Made by a program: the position numbers and the translations under genes. 64,000 nucleotides of DNA from Alnus glutinosa (taxonomy: Eukaryota > Streptophyta > Magnoliopsida > Fagales > Betulaceae), in contig NC_084895.1 of assembly GCF_958979055.1 (NCBI RefSeq), forward strand, positions 3,245,501-3,309,500, written 5' to 3'. Position 1 is the first letter of the stretch, and every line of letters begins with the position of its first letter. This document shows positions 57,779 to 64,000 of the stretch, in pieces. Under the pieces are notes generated by a model. The model saw only the letters and a list, made by a program, of their open reading frames with translations. It was not told where the DNA came from and ran no database searches.

Positions 57779-58430
57779 CTCATGGTTTAAGAGACCATTA
57801 TACTCCATCTGTTACGGTTTAAGAGAAAATCTTGATAAAAGTGAGATATTGTCAACCCAACAGTAGATTGAATTAAGGAATATTTCAAACATTTACATTT
57901 GAGAGATATTACAAATTTAATATTAATTCAAGGAAAATAATTGTAGTTTCTCCAAAAATATATCTATCATATACATGTTGGTCAAAACCACTGACCACAA
58001 CTATGGATCTGTTAGCTAGCTAGTTCCAGTCACTTATTTCTTAAACGTCAAAAACTACTTTATTTTATCTTCCTTCCATCATATTAGATTGTCTCCAATA
58101 TATATATAATATAGTTTTTATTCTATAAAAGTGTTAAGATATATTAAATTATTCTCTTTTAATTAATTACGGATAATTTTCTCAGGAGAAAAACACTTTT
58201 GGAGCAACCACCACTTGGCCAAAATAGTAAATTGTCACAGTATTAAATTATATTGTTCGAAGTGTACCATAATAAACCACATTTTAATTTATTCAACAAC
58301 ACATCAGTATTGCGAGATTATTATATATGAAATAAATAGCATTGTTTTTGCTCAAAACAAAGACATGTCAAAGTTGATTTCTCTGTTGTAATGCAAAAGT
58401 ATCATTGAATTTTACCTTCTGATCCTTAAT
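57350..58430. other. intergenic (unit 2 copy) with AT microsatellite
   Basis: Equivalent of 46,863-47,949. (AT)n at about 57,481-57,530 and poly-A at about 57,746-57,775. No gene seen. Confidence 0.6.
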
Positions 58431-58646
58431 TCTATTAGTGCGCGTTTTACATTGCAATTTCGTAGATAAAAGTGTGATTATTAAACTAAAAAACTGAAAA
58501 TGAATTGTTTGTAATTGTTGAAACGCACAATTTTAATAGCTAAACTGCGATTTTAAAAGTCAAATTGCGATTTTGTCAAACACTTTCAAATCGTTATTTT
58601 TAAATTGCACTAACTAAAATCGCGAAACCAAACAAACCCTTACAAT
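58431..58646. mobile_element. GCGATTTT-type MITE (unit 2 copy)
   Basis: Equivalent of 47,950-48,165. Confidence 0.6.
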
Positions 58647-58905
58647 CAATCATCTAATCCAAAAATAAATAAATAAATAAGTGCATCAAAGATGAATGAT
58701 AAAAAGAACAAAACTGAATGCACTCTTTTTTTAATTTTATTTATTTTCTATACTAAACAGATGGGTTTATTAACCAAAAAATGATTATTTCCACATAATC
58801 GAGGTATATTGGTGGGATCCATGCATGGTAGACCCAATAGATCATGATTGTGTGAAAGTTGTGTAAAAATGATTGTAAAAAGAGTTGTACAAGAATTGAG
58901 ACATG

Positions 58906-59303
58906 ATTCTTACACAACAGTTGTGCAATTGTTGTACAAGATTCAAGAGACATGGATGGGTCCCACCACATGGGTCCCACGTGGGACCCACTCTATGTCT
59001 CTTGTCTCTTGCACAACAATTGCACAACTGTTATGCAAGAGACATTTCTCTACAAGAATCACCTCCCTATTAACCAATGAGAAATGATATGTACACAATA
59101 AATCTACACAACTTTTACATAACACACTCACATGAGGTGAGATCCATGTGAATGAGACCCACCACATAGGAAAATGTTAGATTTACAACACCAATACAAC
59201 AACTAGACAACAATCCCTCACATGAGGGTGGGTCCCACATACTGGGGTCCACCCTCATGTGAGGGGTTGTTGTACAGTTGTTGTATTAGTGTTGTACAAG
59301 AAT
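58906..59303. mobile_element. pair of foldback MITEs (unit 2 copies)
   Basis: Equivalents of 48,425-48,565 and 48,690-48,822, with the same perfect inner arms. Confidence 0.7.
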
Positions 59304-60198
59304 CAAATCCCCACCACATAAATCTCACTCCATATGAATGTGCTGTGTAAAAATTGTATACATTTTATTGTGTAATAATCATAACACTTAACCAGAACTA
59401 CTGCAGCAGCTTCACATAAAGATCTTCTTCCTAGCTAATCGGTGGCAGCAAGTAAAGTGTCTGCTTTTAAACTTTCTTCCCGTTGCCTAACTGCCACAGT
59501 TTTGAGTGTTTTAAAAATGAGGCACAGAGGTACGTAACCGGACGTTCCTTTCCTCCCAGCACCTATCATGCTGTTTCCTCCTTTAACCATTAAAAATTTA
59601 TATATATATATATATATACACAATTAAATATCAAATTACTTATAAAATATCTTAAGGAAGCAATTTTGTCCAAAACCATTTATTATTCAAACAAAGAATA
59701 AAAAATACATTTTAATATTTGGAAGATTACGGACTACTGAAGGCGATGGCAAGTGTTTGAATATATTCTAAATATATACCTTCTTTGTTGGTCTGATCTC
59801 AACATTCGATTATGTTGTGAACACGTGTCATTCATAGACTAAATCAGATGTTAATTTATTTCCCAATACAATTTTATATTATTTTGTAATATTTTGTATT
59901 AAGTCTCTGACTTCTTGATTCTAACACGTGACTTGAGCTCACAGACCCGATTTTACAAACGCCGCACCAAATCTATCCTTGACCTGAGCTCACATATCCA
60001 ATTTCCACGCGCCCGCACCTGATCCAACTGAGCTCGCAACCCAGCTTTCACCCACGTCCGCCCCTTCTCCATCTTAGCTCACTGCTCAGTTTTTTTTGGC
60101 ACTCTTTTGGGTTTGTTTGGCAATAGAGGGAACATGAGAGTATAGTGAAAAAATAATTTTTGAGTTGATAAAAAGTGATATATAAATATGATATAAAG

Positions 60199-60686
60199 TG
60201 TTAGAACAGATTCTGATTTGGTGATATGTTAATCTTCAAGAGCCCATAACAAGCAAAAAAGGAAGCTGCATCGGGGAAGCCCAACAATCCTACTCTAATG
60301 CCTAAGTCAGTATTTTCTTGAGTATGTATATCTTTTTAATCACAAAGAATCGATTTCAATACTTGTGCATTAATGGGGGTATTTATAGGCGGAGTGGCGA
60401 GAGCAGCTCCTTTTTTCCCGGGCCACGTGCCAAGGTTAGAGGGCTTGTTGAGATTCCGAATCGTGGTGTGCATGCCGCAATAATCAGAGAGTCGGTTTTT
60501 AACCGATTCCGGATCGCCACAATAATCGAGGAGTCGGTATTTTACCGACTCTGGATGAGTTGGACTCGGTAGTTGATTATTATGAACTTATTGGGCTTGG
60601 ATGTTGACGGGCCCAATTGATCCGGTCCCTGTGATAATTGTTGCTGGGCTCGGCCCGTTCTGGTAGGTCGGGATATTTTTCCAACA
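60199..60686 (-). mobile_element. solo LTR, 488 bp (array unit 2), inside a MITE
   Basis: Equivalent of 49,718-50,205, unchanged by eye. The surrounding MITE spans 60,109-60,924. The insertion predates the array duplication. Confidence 0.7.
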
Positions 60687-60924
60687 TAAGTAAAAAGAAT
60701 TTGTGTAGAAAAGTGAAAAAGTTTTGTATTGTAGTAGATTTTTTTATTTGAATAGTAATAAAAAAAATTATTGACATGATATAAAAAGTGAAAAAAAAAA
60801 AAAAAAAAAAAAAAAAAAGAAAGAAAGAGAAAAAGAAAGTTTAAATATTTTGATATTGATTGTTTTTTAAAAATGTGAAAATAAAATTGAAAATTTTGGT
60901 ATTGGTTGTCAAACAAAGCCAAAG

Positions 60925-62195
60925 GCCTTTTTATGAAACTCTCATTTGGGACCTGCGTCTCTTTTTTGTGTACGATCTTTAGTCACTAATTAATGTCGAG
61001 TATGACATTTTAATAGCCAGTTAAAATGATGATAAAAAAAAATTACAAATACAATTTAATAAATATAAGCAATGTCTATTACAATTATACAAGAAAATTA
61101 TATATATGAAGTGGTTTAAATTATTAGAGACCAAATTATAATAGTGTAGCAGTGCATGCCTAGTGGCCACGGATCCCTTGGTCTCTGCTCAACGGTCTGA
61201 ATAAAAATGTGGGGAGCTCCCAACCTTCTTGGGGGCTTGGATGCAAGTTGTGTATTTTACTATCCCCAAGTACTCAAAGATTTTTATTCAAAATAAAAAA
61301 ATAAAATAAAATAAAAAAAGTACTCAAAGATTCAAAGGTTGGTGAAAGGAAAGAAAACAAAAAATAAAAATGAAAGAAAATGTGGTGAGCCGTTGGCATT
61401 CACTTAAAATAATTAAGGTGATTGTTTTTCACTAGTTGGATCATTTTCGGTTTAATTTGCAAGTAAATGTGGTTGAGAAATGGGTTTTGTGAAAGAAGCC
61501 AAAATTAAACGGAAAATTTTAATGGAGAAGTGAAATTGAAAAACAAAATTGAAATATAAATCTGCTAAATTGATATTTTTTTAAAGTTTAATGAAGTGAT
61601 TGCAAAAGTAATGAAAGATTAAAGGTTGTAACTTTTGAATTCTTGTAATTCTGGTCACTTTGACTTCTTGTAAGTAATGTCTAAATTAATAGTGGTAAGT
61701 GAAGTTTTTCATTTTTTAATAAGTTAAAATTTATTAAAAATTCAACAAAAAATAAATAAATACAAAGGTTTCATAAGCAGCACTCAAAAATAAGATGGCC
61801 TAAAAGTCGAAGGGTTCTACACTAGCAATTGCGGGTAAGAAGGAAAACATGGACAAATAAAACTAAAGATTACATCATAAAAGCCATAAGACCCAACTAA
61901 AAATTCATTAAGAATCCCAAACACTAGAAGGGCAAAGCTGTCCAAAAATAAAAATGTAAAATAACAATTTTATCCTTATTTTTAAAAGAACCTACTCCTC
62001 TCCAGTTCATTTCATTGCTTCCGGGGTAAACATAGAAAATTTAAGGTAAATTTATTGAAAAAGAGATCTTCAATTCGTAGTTCCAAATTTCTGATCTGAT
62101 TCTAGGAGTAAAAGTGGAATGAATAACAAGTGATCATCACGACCTAAAAATTCAAATTTCAAGTAAGTGCCCCAATGCAAAGTAAAAGTTGTAGA
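60925..62195. other. intergenic (unit 2 copy)
   Basis: Equivalent of 50,444-51,715, including the possible antisense LINE end at about 61,709-61,960. No gene seen. Confidence 0.45.
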
Positions 62196-62662
62196 TCATC
62201 CTAGAATGGCAAATAATACCAAACACAATTGAAAACCCCAGCCAAAGAAGTTTTCAAAAGAACCCACACGGAACTTGCTCAGCGTCGATGCAATAGACTT
62301 CTTAGAGGGAGCCCCGGCTTCAGGAGGATAGCCATTAGGGGATGGCACTGGAGGGTTAGATCCCCCTCTCGTACGTGGAGACGGCGCAGGCGATGAAGAT
62401 GGAGGGGCAAGAAGCAGCGAAAGTGACGGCGACGGAATCGGTTGAGATCGCTTGGGGCAATTGTGCACCTTAACGGAAATCTTCAGCCCTAGAGCACAGT
62501 AGTTTGAGAAGTTGCTGATGAAATAGTAGACACCTTTCTCCGTCAATGGTAAAATAGCCGGACCAATGTTCAAGACCTTAATGGGGTTGCATGCAGTGCA
62601 ACTCTCGTACTCTTGCCTTGACACTTGAATCACATCGTTATTTCCGGTCTCAAATCCAAAAC
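62196..62662 (-). CDS. phytocyanin second exon (unit 2), first exon expected beyond the window
   Basis: Same exon as 51,716-52,182 with one visible difference: the codon at about 62,496 is TGT (Cys) where unit 1 has AGT (Ser). This restores the Cys that pairs with the ACNP Cys in the phytocyanin disulfide. The Cys, the Pro/Ser-rich linker and the hydrophobic GPI-type tail are all present. The position before the Cys is Tyr, not His, as in early-nodulin-like members that do not bind copper. The frame opens at a splice acceptor (62,663), so a first exon is needed. None is visible between 62,663 and 64,000, and I infer it lies to the right of unit 3's repeat. If so, this is the copy that can still be expressed. 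Confidence 0.72.
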
Positions 62663-63223
62663 CTATAAGAGAGATATAGTCAAAAGAAAATCATTAGAAT
62701 TAGATAATATGTAACGTGTAATTTGCACACAAGATGCAAGGACGGAATCAAAAATTTTAATTTAAAGGGCTAAGAGACTAAACCAAAATTTTTGATCCAG
62801 GGGTTGAAGTATGAATAAATCATATGTGCGTGTACAAAAGACCAATGTAGGGATAGAATTAAGATTTTTAATTCAGATGAATAGGAGACATAACGAAGAT
62901 TTTTAATTCATAGGATTAAAGTATGAATGAGTCATATGTATGTGTAATTTGTGCACAAGTTCGATGCAGGGACGGAACCGAAATTAATTTCTGATTCCGA
63001 GGGTTAAGAGACATAACCAAGATTTCTAATTCAAATGGTTAAAGTATGAAAGAATCATATATATGTAAGTGTAATTTGCGCACAAGATGCGAGAACGGAA
63101 CCAAGATATCTAATTTGATGGTCTAACAAATGGAATCAAGATTTCTGATTCAAAGCCTTGGACCAAGACATGTTTCATCAATTCCTTAGCAAGTTGGGCA
63201 TTACGGACTTAACCTATGACTCT

Positions 63224-63454
63224 TGGTATTTTTGCAAATCTTTTAAATGAAAGAAAACATAAAATTAAAAGAAAATAATTTACAATACAAATGATTCCTA
63301 TTTATAGGAATATAAAGAGAATATAAAATGGTATGTAGAGAGAATATATTCAATTCTGATTTGATTATATTCAATTACAATTAATGAGGATTAAATCAAA
63401 TCCTCCAATATATGGAGAGTACCGTAATTTATGGTATTAATATATTCTCTAACA
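63224..63454 (-). mobile_element. Copia-type 3' LTR, internally deleted (unit 3)
   Basis: Same deleted form as 52,744-52,974. Confidence 0.7.
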
Positions 63455-63583
63455 TCCTCCTGCAAACTCAAGGTGAAAGATTCTGAAATCTTAAGTTTGA
63501 TTTTTTCTTTTTTTTTTTTTTTTTTTAATGTTGGGTCGGATATAACTCAGTTTGGAGAACAGTTTTCGTCTTCCTTCTTCTTC

Positions 63584-63899
63584 GAGTGTGTTTGGGATTG
63601 CGATTTCGTAGACAATAAGTGCGATTTTAAACCAAATCGCAGAACATAGATCGTTTGGGAACTGCGTTTTTAAAAATTGCGATTTGAAAACGCAGAAAAT
63701 CTGCTTGTTCAAATCGCAGATAAGATGGTGCTTTTTTGAAAACGCAGAATTTTAAAAGGTAAATTCGCGATTTTAAAGGCTAAACTGTGATTTTGCCAAA
63801 CGCTTAACTGCGTTTTTAAAAATCATTTTTTTCAAATCGCACATTTTAAAATCGTTATTTTAAATCGTACTTTTTGAAATCGCAAACCCAAACGGACCC
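63584..63899. mobile_element. GCGATTTT-type MITE (unit 3 copy)
   Basis: Same insertion, at the same site, as 53,105-53,420. Confidence 0.75.
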
Positions 63900-64000
63900 T
63901 TCATCTTCTTCTTCAAGCTAACTGTGGGCTAAATGTTGCTTCTTCTTCTTCTTCGTTTTCATCTTCTTATTCTTCAAGCCAATTGTGGGCTAAATGAGCC

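Larger units (their letters stand above)
52672..63151 (+). repeat. tandem array unit 2
   Basis: 10,480 bp. Its first 1.37 kb matches unit 3 almost perfectly over the visible 849 bp and differs from unit 1. From about 54,042 onward it matches unit 1 almost perfectly. This switch marks a hybrid junction. Confidence 0.95.
63152..64000 (+). repeat. tandem array unit 3, left end only
   Basis: 849 bp matching the start of unit 2 (52,672-53,521) with only scattered differences: T-run composition near 63,506-63,528, T/G near 63,657 and T/C near 63,887. The window ends inside it, so whether it extends to another RING-H2 gene is unknown. Confidence 0.93.

Noticed and set aside
1..64000. CRISPR arrays, bacterial operons, rRNA or clear tRNA genes
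   Set aside because: None seen. The window is plant nuclear DNA, and the regular repeats are MITEs, microsatellites and segmental duplications.

Overview
This window looks like a repeat-rich stretch of a flowering-plant (eudicot-type) nuclear genome. The evidence is split genes with GT-AG introns, plant-only families (LRK10-like receptor kinases, an ATL-type RING-H2 ubiquitin ligase, a phytocyanin, a FAR1-related protein), an RNase H-bearing L1-type LINE, Copia and Gypsy-type LTRs, and many MITEs in an AT-rich background. I cannot name the species. Only a few loci look like working host genes: two divergent LRK10-like receptor kinases (26.4-28.6 kb on minus, 32.2-38.8 kb on plus) and two identical ATL-type RING-H2 genes (44.2 and 54.7 kb). 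A phytocyanin exon occurs twice (51.7 and 62.2 kb). A mitochondrial-carrier first exon lies near the left edge.

Layout. 1-2.4 kb: carrier first exon (minus) and upstream GA-rich duplicated modules. 2.6-8.7 kb: a decayed LINE whose ORF2 is split by a 1,477-bp solo LTR with a 5-bp target duplication; removing the insert and one duplication copy restores the frame. 8.7-12.2 kb: MITEs and AT-rich intergenic DNA. 12.2-24.0 kb: three diverged copies (A, B, C) of a noncoding segment. Copy A carries three extra insertions, including a 1,080-bp GC-rich Pack-MULE-like element with a 9-bp target duplication, and copy B gives the matching empty sites. A FAR1-related pseudogene sits between A and B. 24-39 kb: the receptor-kinase pair with an intact-ended 1,806-bp hAT element between them, ending 219 bp before the ATG of the plus-strand gene. 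That gene also has a duplicated internal exon block and nested MITEs in its introns.

42.3-64.0 kb: a head-to-tail array. Unit 1 (42,310-52,671) and unit 2 (52,672-63,151) are almost identical from about 43.55 kb onward, and a third unit begins at 63,152 and runs off the window. The left end of unit 2 matches unit 3 rather than unit 1. This is the signature expected if two Copia-LTR-containing repeats recombined unequally and duplicated everything between them. It explains the two identical RING-H2 genes and predicts that only the rightmost phytocyanin copy keeps its first exon, beyond the window.

The receptor kinases and ATL ligase belong to families often linked to defence signalling, but nothing here shows that they act together. 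I saw no novel enzymatic system. The interest lies in the genome rearrangements, element nesting, and exon duplication.
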